A DNA stretch of 64,000 nt. It comes from Orientallactaga sibirica. Taxonomy: Eukaryota > Chordata > Mammalia > Rodentia > Dipodidae. The notes under the pieces were generated by a model that made no database searches, had not been told where the DNA came from, and worked only from the letters and a program-made list of their open reading frames with translations. Shown here one piece after another: positions 53,916-63,889 of the stretch. The position numbers were made by a program, and so were the translations under genes. Positions within the stretch are counted from its first letter, which is position 1. The number at the start of each line of letters is the position of its first letter. Location of the stretch: NCBI GenBank assembly GCA_036365145.1, contig JAEOAD010002279.1, positions 1,360,001 to 1,424,000 on the forward strand. Reading direction: 5' to 3'.

Positions 53916-54379
53916 TGAGCATCCCTATTTTAATGAGCGTAGTGGCGATGGACATATTGTGTAGCGAGGAGCCACCCCGGAATGACAGTCCTTCCACAGC
54001 TTGGGAACGGCTCTGTTGGGCTCCACATTCCAAGAGTTGTTTTATTCTAGGGACCCAGACTCTGGGAACTGCTCCATCTGGGCCATGGGGCTCTTGTGGT
54101 AGCCGAGCAGAAATGGGAGTGTGGGCCGCGCATTGACACGACGACGCTTACAGCTTCTGTCCCATTGAGGTATGCGCTAAGTCCTTCTGTAGTTCATGGG
54201 TCCACACAGCTCATGCAGCCAACAGGCAAATCTGAAGAGAGCGCCGAGGATTCTGCATCAGGTCTGAGTTATGGGCAGACACCAAAACGGTGTGGCCGCA
54301 CAGTCCTCGTATCAGGAAGGACACACACATTGGAAACCATGGTGCAGGACCCCACCATCTGGGAGTTCCTCGAGGCCTG

Positions 54380-54412
<33 letters not shown>

Positions 54413-54818
54413 ATTCAATAGGGAAGCTAAGCCTGGAGATATCACACACATATAATTATGTGATTTGTGCTAGTTATCCGACTCCATGTCCGCGCTCTTT
54501 CCCCATCTGGTACCCAGCTTTATCTCTTTCTACTCTAAACATGACTTTTTCTTGGGGACGTGCTTGGTTTTATGTAATTTCCCAAAGCCATGCATGCATT
54601 CATGTACTTGTGACTCACTCTATGATGTTACATCTGTAATTGCATTTTTATTTTATTTTTATTTATTGTTTTCTGCTTCAGGGTGGCGAAGTGCTCATTT
54701 TCTTCACACTGAAAAGTTAGGGAATTTGAAAGCATTATTATTATTATTTTTTTCTGGGCTGCTTTGAGAACCTTCCCCCAGTGTCCATGGAATTCCTTTC
54801 TTCCCTTATTGTACTTTG

Positions 54819-54821
<3 letters not shown>
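53916..54821. other. single-copy DNA, about 900 bp
   Basis: Poly-T of about 30 bases at 54379-54408. No element is recognised next to it. Overlapping frames of 93-122 codons show no domain. Confidence 0.45.

Positions 54822-54860
<39 letters not shown>
54822..54860. repeat. (GT)n microsatellite
   Basis: About 19 uninterrupted GT units. Confidence 0.97.
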
Positions 54861-54862
<2 letters not shown>

Positions 54863-54879
54863 TTACCTTCTACCTTTAA

Positions 54880-55101
54880 AAAAAAAAAAACAACTTGTAT
54901 TTATTTATTTGCAAGCAGAGAGAGATAGAAGAGAGACAGACAGAGAGAATGGGTGCGCCAGGGCCTCCAGCCACTGCGCATGGACTCCGGACGCGTGCAC
55001 CATTTTGTGCATCTGGCTTTACGTGGCTACTGGGGAATCGAACTTGGATTGTTAGGCTTGGCCAGGCAAGTGCCTTAAACTGCTAAGCCATCTTTCTGGC
55101 C
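54880..55101 (-). mobile_element. tRNA-headed SINE, short form
   Basis: Minus-strand copy with CTTCTACCTTTAA and CTGTCTACCTTTAA on its flanks. Confidence 0.92.
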
Positions 55102-55887
55102 CACTACTGTCTACCTTTAACTAAAGCAGGGAATGAATTGCCTTTTTACCGCCAGCGCCCTCTGTGATCATTGATAAATCAAAGAATGCCGTAATGTCAC
55201 ATAACATCCAAACAGTGGAAAATCAGGGTTCCCTACATAGCAATGAAACTGGTCATTGCAGGGTCACTCAGCACTTCTTTTCTGTCTGTGCCAAGTTGGA
55301 TTTACGTTCACCCTAGAACAAAGGGTTTGGGAAATTGAGACACTGGGCTGACTTAACACATGTTCCGTCTGTTGACTGGTCTTTTATTTTTTTTTAAACT
55401 CAGCAATTTTTGTACAGTGTTTCCAGCGTGATTTTTTTTTTATACCTCCATCTTCGGCTACAAAATAGGCTTCAATTATCCTCTTTAATTAAGTGGTTTT
55501 ATTTTATTAATTGTTTCTAACTTACAGAATTCCCCAGAGACCTTTTACATGTTTCCAAATGAAGGCAGAAAGAAAAGCACATTAATTATACACACAAACT
55601 CCTCTTGGCGAGTTAAACATGGTGCACGGTGGACATGAAATGATTTACCCTCCTGAGTTATCAATCTTGCCATTACTGATGGCTTGTATTAGCAGTATTG
55701 ACATGGGCTTATCCAAATTGGATTCTACAAAGAGTCATTTTCATTTTGCACAAATATAAGAAGACAGAACAGTTTGAAGCGCAGTTATTTTTAACCCTCT
55801 CCTTTGCCGAATTGACTGGGGCTTTTCTGTTTGCAATGCCAGTTAGTATTTTGTGGAGCTTTAGGGTTTGCAAAGCACTCAACCAAA
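55102..55887. other. single-copy DNA
   Basis: About 790 bp, AT-rich at 55380-55560. Nothing coding recognised. Confidence 0.45.
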
Positions 55888-56077
55888 GCCGGGCATGGTG
55901 GCGCACGCCTTTAATCCCAGCACTCAGGAGGCAGAGGTAGGAGGATCGCCGTGAGTTTGAGGCCAGCCTGAGACTACATAGTGAATTCCAGGTCAGCCTG
56001 GGCTACAGTGAGACCCTACCTTGAAAAACCAAAACCAAAAACAAAAAAACAAAAAAAAAAAAAAAAAAACAAAAAAC
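55888..56077 (+). mobile_element. B1 SINE
   Basis: Near-consensus B1 with a long A-rich tail. ACTCAACCA lies on both sides, shared with the next B1. Confidence 0.94.
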
Positions 56078-56086
56078 TCAACCAGG

Positions 56087-56232
56087 GCCAGGTGTGGTGG
56101 CACACGCCTTTAGTCCCAGCACTCAGGAGGCAGAGGTACAAGGATGGCTGTGAGTTCGAGGCCATCCTGAGACTGCAGAGTGAATTCCAGGTCAGCCTGG
56201 GCTAGAAATGAGACCTTACTTTGAAAAACCAA

Positions 56233-56271
<39 letters not shown>
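56087..56271 (+). mobile_element. B1 SINE with (AAT)n tail
   Basis: A second B1 in the same orientation, with about 13 AAT units in its tail (56233-56271). Confidence 0.94.
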
Positions 56272-56274
<3 letters not shown>

Positions 56275-56327
56275 GGCACAACCCTTTGAGACACACACAC
56301 ACACTTTTGTTTGTTTGTTTGTTTTTG

Positions 56328-56489
56328 TTTTTTTTTTTTTGTTGTTTTTTTTTTCAAGGTAGGATCTCATTCTGGCCCAGGCTGACCTGGAACTCACTAT
56401 GTAGTCACAGGTGGCCTTGAACTCACAGTGATCCTCCTACCTCAGCCTCCCAAATGCTGGGATGAAAGACATGTTTCACCACACCCAGC
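56328..56489 (-). mobile_element. B1 SINE, diverged
   Basis: Minus-strand B1 with many substitutions (GATGAAAGACATGTTTCACC). It lies inverted to the two preceding plus-strand copies. Confidence 0.9.
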
Positions 56490-56689
56490 AATATTTTTTT
56501 AAATGCATATCTGAGCAGGGGTAGAGGTATAGTTGGTTGAAGCCCCTTTCTTATCATTTTTCAGTGGCTAATTATAAGGAAATTCAGGTGTGTTTATGGT
56601 AAGTCGATAACTCCATATGCATTGCTTGGGCACCTGTATGCTAGAATGTACTGAGGATAATCTATAAATTTTGATTACGTATTATACGT

Positions 56690-57120
56690 TAATGCTTTAT
56701 GGGATTCACTCAGTTCACCCCCTCAAGAGTTGTATGAGAGAGTCTTTTTTTTTTTTTTTGGAGAGAGACAGAAAGAGAGAGAGAGGGAGAGGAACAGAGT
56801 TGGGCGCGCCAGCAGCCTCTCAGCTGCTGCGAACGAAATCCAGATGCGAGCGCCCCCTTGTGGGCAAGTGCGGCATTGCGCCCTTGCGTCACTTTGCATC
56901 TGGCTAAACGTGGGACCTGGACATTGGAACCACTGGAGATTGGAACCAGTGTTCTTAGGCTTAGGAGGCAGGCGCCTTAACAGCTAAGCCATCTCTCCAG
57001 CCCAAGAGAGAGTCATTGTCGTTCACACACAGTCGAGGCAGAGACACAAGTCCCCGTTAGGATCATTTGGCTGCACAGTGGCAGAATGCGGTTCAAATGC
57101 AGGAGTTGGGAACAATATTC
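56690..57120 (+). mobile_element. possible MIR, split by a SINE
   Basis: GGGATTCACTCAGTTCACCC before the SINE, and GAGGCAGAGACACAAGTCCC then GGCTGCACAGTGGCAGAATG after it, fit a MIR. The SINE duplicated AGAGAGTC. Confidence 0.5.
56745..57002 (-). mobile_element. tRNA-headed SINE, long form, B-box duplicated
   Basis: Minus-strand copy with TGGACATTGGAACCACTGGA then GATTGGAACC (56918-56950). Confidence 0.94.
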
Positions 57121-57401
57121 AAAGTCCTTTCCACTTACATGTTATGATTAGTTCAGATGTGTCTCCTGTCGGGATGCTTGTGGTCTAAGGAGAAAGGCAG
57201 TCTCAATTTCAAAGCGCTGCGATAAATGAAAAATTTCTGCTGTAAGCATAGATTTCGTCATGGAGAATAGTCAGGTGGCCATGGTTCCCCCCAGAAAGCA
57301 TAGGCATATGGCCTTAGGGACCTTCCTTTGCCCACATTGCTATACAGGCTGCATTGTGTGAAAGTCACATCATGTTTCTAAGACTTCTTTCTCTCTGAAT
57401 A
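57121..57401. other. single-copy DNA
   Basis: About 280 bp, unassigned. Confidence 0.4.
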
Positions 57402-57615
57402 AGTTTTTTTTTTTAAATTTTATTTAGTTATGTTTTATTTATTTAGTTGAGATAGAGAGAGAATATGGGTGTGCCGGGGCTTCCTGCCACTGCAACCGAA
57501 CTCCAGACTCATGTGCCCGCTTCTGCATCTGGCATATGTGGGTCCTGGGGAATTGAACCTGGGTCCTTTGCCTTTGCAGGCAAGCGTCTTAACCACTAAG
57601 CCATCTCTCCAGCCT
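57402..57615 (-). mobile_element. tRNA-headed SINE, short form, inserted in a B1 tail
   Basis: Minus-strand copy lying where the poly-T side of the next B1 should be. TCTGAATAAG flanks the pair. Confidence 0.9.
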
Positions 57616-57749
57616 GTAGGGTCTCAATCTAGCCCAAGCTGACCTGGAATTGACTGTGTAGTCTCAGGGTAACCTCGACTTACAGCAATCCTCCTACCTC
57701 TGCCTCCCAAGTGCTGGGACTCTAAAACGTGTGCCACCACACCCAGCAT
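57616..57749 (-). mobile_element. B1 SINE, diverged
   Basis: GTAGGGTCTCAATCTAGCCC through ACACCCAGC. Its own T-rich tail lies to the left of, or was replaced by, the SINE. Confidence 0.88.
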
Positions 57750-57950
57750 CTGAATAAGGTTTATCGCAAGACTTGGAAGTGTCCCTAAACTAATGGGAGC
57801 TTGTGTTAGACTGTGGTGGGTGCTTTGAGGAGTGAGAAACAATTGATTGAGCCCCAGTCTATCCCAGGAGCTCCTGAAGTAAGGGAATTAGGGACAGCAA
57901 TGAACAACGGTTGGCATTTGCTAAGGATTTACCGTGGACCCCTTTTCCGC

Positions 57951-58209
57951 TGTTTTTTTTTTGGGGAGACACAGAAAGAGATGGAGAGAGAGGGAGAGAG
58001 AGAGAGAATGGGCGCGCCAGCAGTCTCTCAGCAGCTGTGAATGAACTCCAGATGTGTGCACCCCCTTGTGGTCAAGTGTGGCATTGCGCCCTTGCGTCAC
58101 TGCATCTGGCTAAACATGGGACCTGGAGATTGGAACCGCTGGAGATTGGAACTGGCGTTTTTAGGCTTAGCAGGCAGGCGCCTTAACCCCTAAGCCATCT
58201 CTCCAGCCC
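57951..58209 (-). mobile_element. tRNA-headed SINE, long form, B-box duplicated
   Basis: Minus-strand copy with TGGAGATTGGAACCGCTGGA then GATTGGAAC (58122-58153). Confidence 0.94.
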
Positions 58210-58545
58210 CAGTGTTCAGTTCTTTAAGAACATCCTCTGTATTGGCTTTCAACATTGGCATTTTCCTGCGTTCTACAGGTCAGCTGATCCTAGTAAACAT
58301 TTGATGGACAAGCCCCTTTTGGAGGCCAGTTTTTTTTTTTTCCAAGTAAAAGGTTGAGGTCGAGTCACTGGACTGCATGTTGTGATTAACGGTCTGAGGA
58401 GTAAGAGAGACTAGAGTGAAGAAGGCCAAAGTCCCCCGCTCGCATAGTTTCCCTTTCCACGGAGGCTGATAGACAATATTAGTAGTCAAACATGGTGCTA
58501 GATGGGATTATGATGAGATGTAATGAGTTACGCTGCACCTTTCAA
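58210..58545. other. single-copy DNA
   Basis: About 335 bp, unassigned. Confidence 0.4.
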
Positions 58546-58777
58546 AACATTTTTATTATATATTTATTTATTTATTTATTTGAGAAAGAGAGAGTGAGAT
58601 AGAGTCAGATAGAGGGAGAGAGAATGGGCATGTCAGGGTCTCCAGCCACTGCAAACAAACTCCAGATGCATGTGCCCCCTTGTGTATCTGGCTTAACGTG
58701 GGTCCTGGGAAATCGAACCTGGGTCCTTTGGCTTTGCAGGCAAATACCTTAACCTCTCTGCCATCTCTCCAGCCCCC
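58546..58777 (-). mobile_element. tRNA-headed SINE, short form
   Basis: Minus-strand copy, flanked by GCTGCACCTTTCAAA and GCTGCACCTTTAAAT. Confidence 0.93.
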
Positions 58778-58849
58778 ATTGGCTGCACCTTTAAATAGCG
58801 CGATCACAGAGGACTTGTGTGTGTTTAGGGAGGTTTAAATAGGAATCAA

Positions 58850-59280
58850 GTCACTCACCACCGCCACTTTGCTTCAAGCCTATTATTTCCCTCCGTTGCC
58901 TTCATAAAACCCTTATGTTCAGAGATTCTCATTATGGATTTAAAACCCTCCAGACTCATTTCATATCTGACCCCCCCCCCAACTGTGTCTGTGCTCCATG
59001 GTGACCCCTGTCCTTCCTCGAGACACTCCACACCGTATTTTGCCTTCATGCCTTTGCGGATGCCATGTGCCCCAAAGCAACATCCCTTTACTGCGTTAGC
59101 AAGCTCTTTGTACACCTTCATCCTCAGCCTGCTCCCAGTTCCCTTGAATTCCTGTGGCACCTGTGTTTTCTGTCACACTACCAGAGGTGTCTCTGTGGAC
59201 ATGGCTCCCTCGTGCTTGACTGCAAACCTCACGTCGTGATCAGGGAGTCGTATAAGTACCTAGTGAATGTGGAATGAAGG
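58850..59280 (+). mobile_element. L2 LINE 3' end
   Basis: GTCCTTCCTCGAGACACTCC, TGCCTTCATGCCTTTGCGGA, GCACCTGTGTTTTCTGTCAC and the end AAGTACCTAGTGAATGTGGA then ATGAAGG follow the L2 3' region in order. It is old and non-coding; frames inside it are spurious. Confidence 0.65.
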
Positions 59281-59327
59281 AAGATAGACTAGTAAGCAGG
59301 GAAGCAAGAAGGATGGAAAGAAAAGGA

Positions 59328-59551
59328 GTTTTTTTAATGTTTAATTTATTTATTTGAGAGCGATAAAGAAGCAGAGAGAGAGAGAAAGAGAGGGAGAGAA
59401 TGGGTATGCCAGGGCCTCCAGCTACTGCAAATGAATTCCAGATGCATGCTCTCCCTGTGCATCTGGCTTATGTGGGTCCTGGGGAATAGAACCAGGATCC
59501 TTTGGCTTTGCAGGCAAATGCCTTAACTGCTAAGCCATCATCACTCCAGCC
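59328..59551 (-). mobile_element. tRNA-headed SINE, short form
   Basis: Minus-strand copy with CATCATCACTCCAGCCCC at its head (a 3-base duplication). Confidence 0.92.
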
Positions 59552-59556
59552 CCATT

Positions 59557-59750
59557 GTTAATTTTTTAAATGCTTTATTTATTTATTTATGAGAGAGAAA
59601 GAGAATGGGCACCCCAGGGCCTCTAGCCACTGAAAATGATCTCCAGACACATGCGCCACTTCGTGTACCTGGCTTACGTGGGTCCTGGGGAATTGAACCT
59701 GGGTCCTGAAGCTTTACAGGCTTTAACCGCTAAGCCATCTCGCCAGCCCC
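59557..59750 (-). mobile_element. tRNA-headed SINE, short form
   Basis: Directly follows another minus-strand copy. A small deletion in the head side (TTTACAGGCTTTAACCGC). Confidence 0.91.
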
Positions 59751-59769
59751 AAGGAAAGACATTTATGAA

Positions 59770-59870
59770 GGAAGGGAGGGAGGAACGGAGGGAGGGAGGG
59801 AGGGAGGGAGGGAGGGAGGGAGGGAGGAAGAGAGGAAAGAAAGAACGTAGACAGGAAGGAGAAGCAAGAT
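59770..59870. repeat. (GGGA)n purine tract
   Basis: About eleven GGGA units (59789-59826), continuing as degenerate GGAAG-rich sequence. Confidence 0.93.
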
Positions 59871-60354
59871 GAAGGAGAGAAGGAGGAATTGGAACGTTTT
59901 GATCGAGGGTACAAAGGCAGTTGTGTCTCAGGGAGAGCAGGGATGGCCTCGTGCAGAAAAAGCACATTGCTCCTGGACCTCAGGGTGGACGTGCCTGCCT
60001 TTTAGCAAGTCTTCTCAAGGGTTATTCTTGAGGTGAGAAAGACGCTGAATTTTCAGGGGCGCCCAGGACGCTGCTAGCCCTGAAGAGACCAGGGTCGTAG
60101 AGGGTTGCACCAGTGCACATTTGCTGTGACGCCCAGTGCCAGCGCACCCGGAAAGACTCCTGGACGTTCGAGAACATCTCTGCCCTCACTTTTGCCATCT
60201 CACAGTCTCCATTCGTGACCTCTGGTGCGGGAAACTCTGGGGCACAAGCCTATCATGAGTAGACGAGGCATGGTGGACCACTGAGGGTTCCCTTCATTGT
60301 CATCAGAACCTGGGAAATCCTTCACTCTTCTGACGCTCACCGTCAAGATGAAAG
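59871..60354. other. single-copy DNA
   Basis: About 485 bp of balanced composition, unassigned. Confidence 0.4.
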
Positions 60355-60895
60355 AATTCTCTTGTCTGGCTAAATGTATATATTATGCCCACCAAGCTAC
60401 CCTGAAAGCACTACACTTAATGTGCATATTCACATATTAATGCTACTTTCACTTCTGGTTAGAGAAGCTTCTCTTTTCAGATGGAGGTGACCACTGGGAT
60501 GACCCAAAAGGCAACATAGTGCTGAGAAGAAGGGATGGAGGAGTGCCCAGCACTGAAACACCTCTGTCACACCCTCCAAGGCTCAGGGACCATTGTGGAA
60601 GAGGGGGCAGAAAGAATGTAAGAGCCAAAGGAAGGATACGACTCCTTACAATGCAACTGTCCAGACAGAAATTGGCCTCGATATCTATGACCTTGCAGTG
60701 CCTAGCAATACCTTCACAAGACCCTCAAAATAGAAGAAAAAGATGATGACATCAAAATAAAAGAGAGACTAATGGAGAGAGGGAGGGGATATGATGGAGA
60801 TTGGAGTTGTGAAGGGGAATGGGGGGAGGGGAGAGAAATATCATGGTTTATTGTCTGTAAGTATAGAAGTTGTAAAAAAATTTTTTTTAAAAAGT
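60355..60895 (+). mobile_element. L1 3' end (3' UTR), 5'-truncated
   Basis: GTGCTGAGAAGAAGGGATGG, TCACACCCTCCAAGGCTCAG, GGACCATTGTGGAAGAGGGG and AGAAAGAATGTAAGAGCC match rodent L1 3' UTR as I remember it. Its left part is collinear with the copy at 4.7 kb. No reading frame of L1 remains. Confidence 0.75.
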
Positions 60896-61092
60896 GAAAG
60901 AATGTAATGCAATAAGGGACTTGCCTGCTTGTTGCCACTGTTTAGGGAGAAGATGGTGCACAATGGGGAATGTTTGTCACCAGACCCCTATCCCCACCAC
61001 CCAAAGGCAACTGATACAGAACATTCTATGACTGCTGTCCACCAGGCCTGGTAGACTTTACACAAGACTGATTCAAAAATCAGAGAGGTGAA

Positions 61093-61228
61093 GCCGGGCG
61101 TGGTGGCTCACGCCTTTAATCCCAGCACTTGGGAGGCAGAGGTAGGAGGATGCCATGACAGCCACCCTGAGACTAAATAGAAGCCTGGGCCAGAGTGAAA
61201 AGAAAAGAAAACCAAAAAAAAAAAAAAA
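61093..61228 (+). mobile_element. B1 SINE with internal deletions
   Basis: GCCGGGCGTGGTGGCTCACG start, two short internal losses and a poly-A. Bounded by AATCAGAGAGGTGAA on both sides. Confidence 0.93.
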
Positions 61229-62150
61229 AATCAGAGAGGTGAACAGCTTCCAAAATGAATCCCAGAAAGAAAAGAATAACCCACATAAAATCTGTAGATT
61301 TTTGAAAATAATCAAATGTCCAAAATAATTAGGACTTATTATTATCATTATTATTATTATTATTATTATCTCAGGAACAGGTTCAAAGCTGTTTTCAAAT
61401 GCGTGGTCTCTTTGGAGATGAATCAATGACTGTGCCTGACGCTATACTTTATTTTTGTTTCTTTTAATTTGATTTTGGGACGTTGAGTACTGTATTGAAT
61501 GTTTCGGTGAGCAAAAATAGTTATGTTTGCCTCCAACAAAAGATTGATAGGAGTGATTTTCCGATGTAGAATCCAAACGGAATGAAAAAAAAATGTCACG
61601 TTTAAATAAAATGCAGTTCTCGGAGGCATCATGTGGTTTCAGGATAAATGAGTTCATGGCACAAAGTTGACAGGTTTTGAAGGGGAATTTCTTTCAAAAT
61701 TTGAGGTGATTCATTTTTATGATTAAGTGTGGTGAAAACAATTACTGGGGAATGCTTAAGTGAGAGGAAAGGGAGCTTTGAGGTGTTTGTAGATAACACC
61801 CCATCATTTGTAATACTTCAGCTGAGCGAGCTATGAAGTTGTACGCTGGTGAGGGCTGGCTTCCCTGCTGGAGCTCCGAGGTGCTCCTTCATCTCCGGCC
61901 TCATCAGTTAAGCACAGGTGGGAGGGAGGAGAGGCAGGGAACAGGAGCAGAGGTAGTGGTGGTCACACACTGACCATACGTGATGGTCTATGTGACGTCC
62001 CCCACCCCCCAGGCAGGATACCTAACCTACTGGAAGCTTCCTGTGTATTAAACCTGAGGACAAAGTGAAGTCTAATTGAATATGGAGCATCTAATCTGGG
62101 GTATTACACATGGTAAGCATTGAAAAGCTATACCGTGCATAAAGAACAAC
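61229..62150. other. single-copy DNA, about 900 bp
   Basis: Includes (TTA)n at 61335-61368. The rest is unassigned and might include conserved non-coding sequence, which I cannot test. Confidence 0.5.
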
Positions 62151-62385
62151 TTTTTATGTAATTTATTTATGAGAGAGAGAGAGAGAGAGAGAGAGGGAAT
62201 ATTGACGCATCAGGGCCTCAGCCACTGTAATCGCACTCCAGACGCTTGCGCCACCTAGTGGGCACGTGCGACCTTGTGCTTGCCTCACCTTTGTGTGGCT
62301 GGTTTACGTGGGATCTGGAGAGTCGAACATGGGTCCTTAGGCTTCACGGGCAAGCACCTTAACTGCTAAGCCATCTCTCCAGCTC
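62151..62385 (-). mobile_element. tRNA-headed SINE, third form
   Basis: Clear third-form copy (GCCACCTAGTGGGCACGTGC). The flanks AAAGAACAAC and CAAGAACATGC are weakly alike. Confidence 0.93.
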
Positions 62386-62542
62386 AAGAACATGCAGATG
62401 ATCGGCATTGTTAGGCATGTGTTGTGTGGTCTGTTGTGATCTCTGTGCTTGTGCAAAGCAGGCTTGCCACAGAACTAATGGTCTTTTAATCCAGAGAGGG
62501 CTAGGATGGACAGTTGAGGTCAGAATAGCCATGATCATCTCC

Positions 62543-62564
62543 AGGACAGACAGACAGACAGACA
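62543..62564. repeat. (GACA)n microsatellite
   Basis: Five to six GACA units. Confidence 0.93.
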
Positions 62565-62644
62565 GGCAGACTGGCTTTGAACCCCTACCGTGACTGGCTC
62601 ATGTGGTGATAAGATTAGGGAAGGTAAAATTGCAAAGCTCCCTG

Positions 62645-62996
62645 GATTAGGCAAGACCCTTCAGAGAAACAGAGCCAATGAAATGTGGAGGGAGAGAAGA
62701 AAGGACACAGAGAGAGAGAGATTAAGAGAGAGAAAATGAATGTGAGACATTATCTTAAACATTGCTGTGGAGGTCAGCAAGTCCAACACTTGCCATGTAG
62801 ACACCAGCAGGCAGCAGGCCCAAGACAGCTGGTTTTTGTTGTTGTTGTTGTTGTTGGGGCCTTTGAGGGATTTGAGGAGGCCCGTCCACATTATAGAGAT
62901 TAATCTGCTTTATTCAGAATCCACTGTTTGGAATGCCAACCTAATCCCAGGGCACCTTTCAAGTTCCCACATACAAATCAACCATTCTACCATAGA
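62645..62996 (-). mobile_element. MLT2-like ERVL LTR, antisense
   Basis: CCTTCAGAGAAACAGAGCCA, CTGTGGAGGTCAGCAAGTCC, TAGAGATTAATCTGCTTTAT and ACATACAAATCAACCATTC follow the inverse of MLT2 LTRs from end to start. A (TTG)n run (62834-62855) lies inside. Confidence 0.72.
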
Positions 62997-63079
62997 CATC
63001 ATTACTTCTCAGTTGATGCATCAAGACAGGCTGAGGATAACTAGGGTCCCCGAGCACAAAGCTTCTCGCCTCCCTGTGT

Positions 63080-63215
63080 GGTCTTTGGCCACATTTTAAA
63101 ATTTCTGTGCCTCGTTGTCTATAAAGCGATGTGGGAATGGAGCCTAATACATGGAAAGGCTATGAGGATTGAGAGCGTGCAGGGTGTATGGAGCGAATGT
63201 ACTCAAGCCAGAACT
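63080..63215 (-). mobile_element. MIR, antisense
   Basis: GGTCTTTGGCCACATTTTAA, CTGTGCCTCGTTGTCTATAA and GGCTATGAGGATTGAGAGC match the inverted MIR in order. Confidence 0.65.
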
Positions 63216-63828
63216 CTGTCTATACTCGAAAAACCCAGGCAAAAATATAGTCTCGGATCCTGTGAGCCAAGCCTTCAAGAGGTTGTTTATGGCAAGTGTT
63301 ACTTGTCATTTGTCAATACTCTATTCTCATATTCCTTGCAAGATGACAAGCCCAGGTTGAGAAAGGTCCGGGGTGCCCTCTCTGTCAGCGTCACACAGTG
63401 GCTCCTCAGCAGAACGGGAATTCCTAAGATTCATCCACTTGATTTCCCATCTCGCTATGCCCGTGTGTCGTTGGACCGGTCCAAGGCTGCCACATGGCGA
63501 AGCGTTCCGTGTCTCTCCTTGGATTTGGAAATTCAGCCATCGCTTCATTCACATTTCAGTTTCCTTTCCCCTGTCAAGGGATTAGAGGAACACACGTTGG
63601 ACATTCAGCTTTCATCCTTGCTCTGCTTAATGGTCTTTATGACCACCCCCCTCCAGAACATGACAGATGCGCATGCTGAGGAGCTGAGCACGTATCATCG
63701 AGTCATCTACAAACTCCATGTCGGTGTCCTGGTTCTTTGCAGCTGAACAGGTCTATGAAAGTCAATGGTGGCCGTAGCTGAATTCTGCCGGTTTTCAGTC
63801 ATACCAGGTGTTGAGGTTTAAGCTAGGT
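63216..63828. other. mostly single-copy DNA under the longest non-repeat open frame
   Basis: The 222-codon frame 63078-63746 starts in the MIR above, and may cross another (63330-63440, TCACACAGTGGCTCC). No domain, signal peptide or splice-like structure is recognised, so it is listed as unassigned DNA, not a gene. Confidence 0.45.
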
Positions 63829-63852
63829 TCTGCTCTAGGAAATGTCATATAA

Positions 63853-63889
<37 letters not shown>

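Noticed and set aside
261..62385. tRNA genes from the many A-box/B-box pairs
   Set aside because: The boxes belong to SINE heads. No copy shows an intact acceptor stem, anticodon loop and T-loop fold of a working tRNA.
63078..63746. 222-codon open frame, the longest outside simple repeats
   Set aside because: It begins in an antisense MIR, probably crosses a second MIR, has no recognisable domain, and overlaps other frames. A chance frame is more likely, though RNA data could overturn this.
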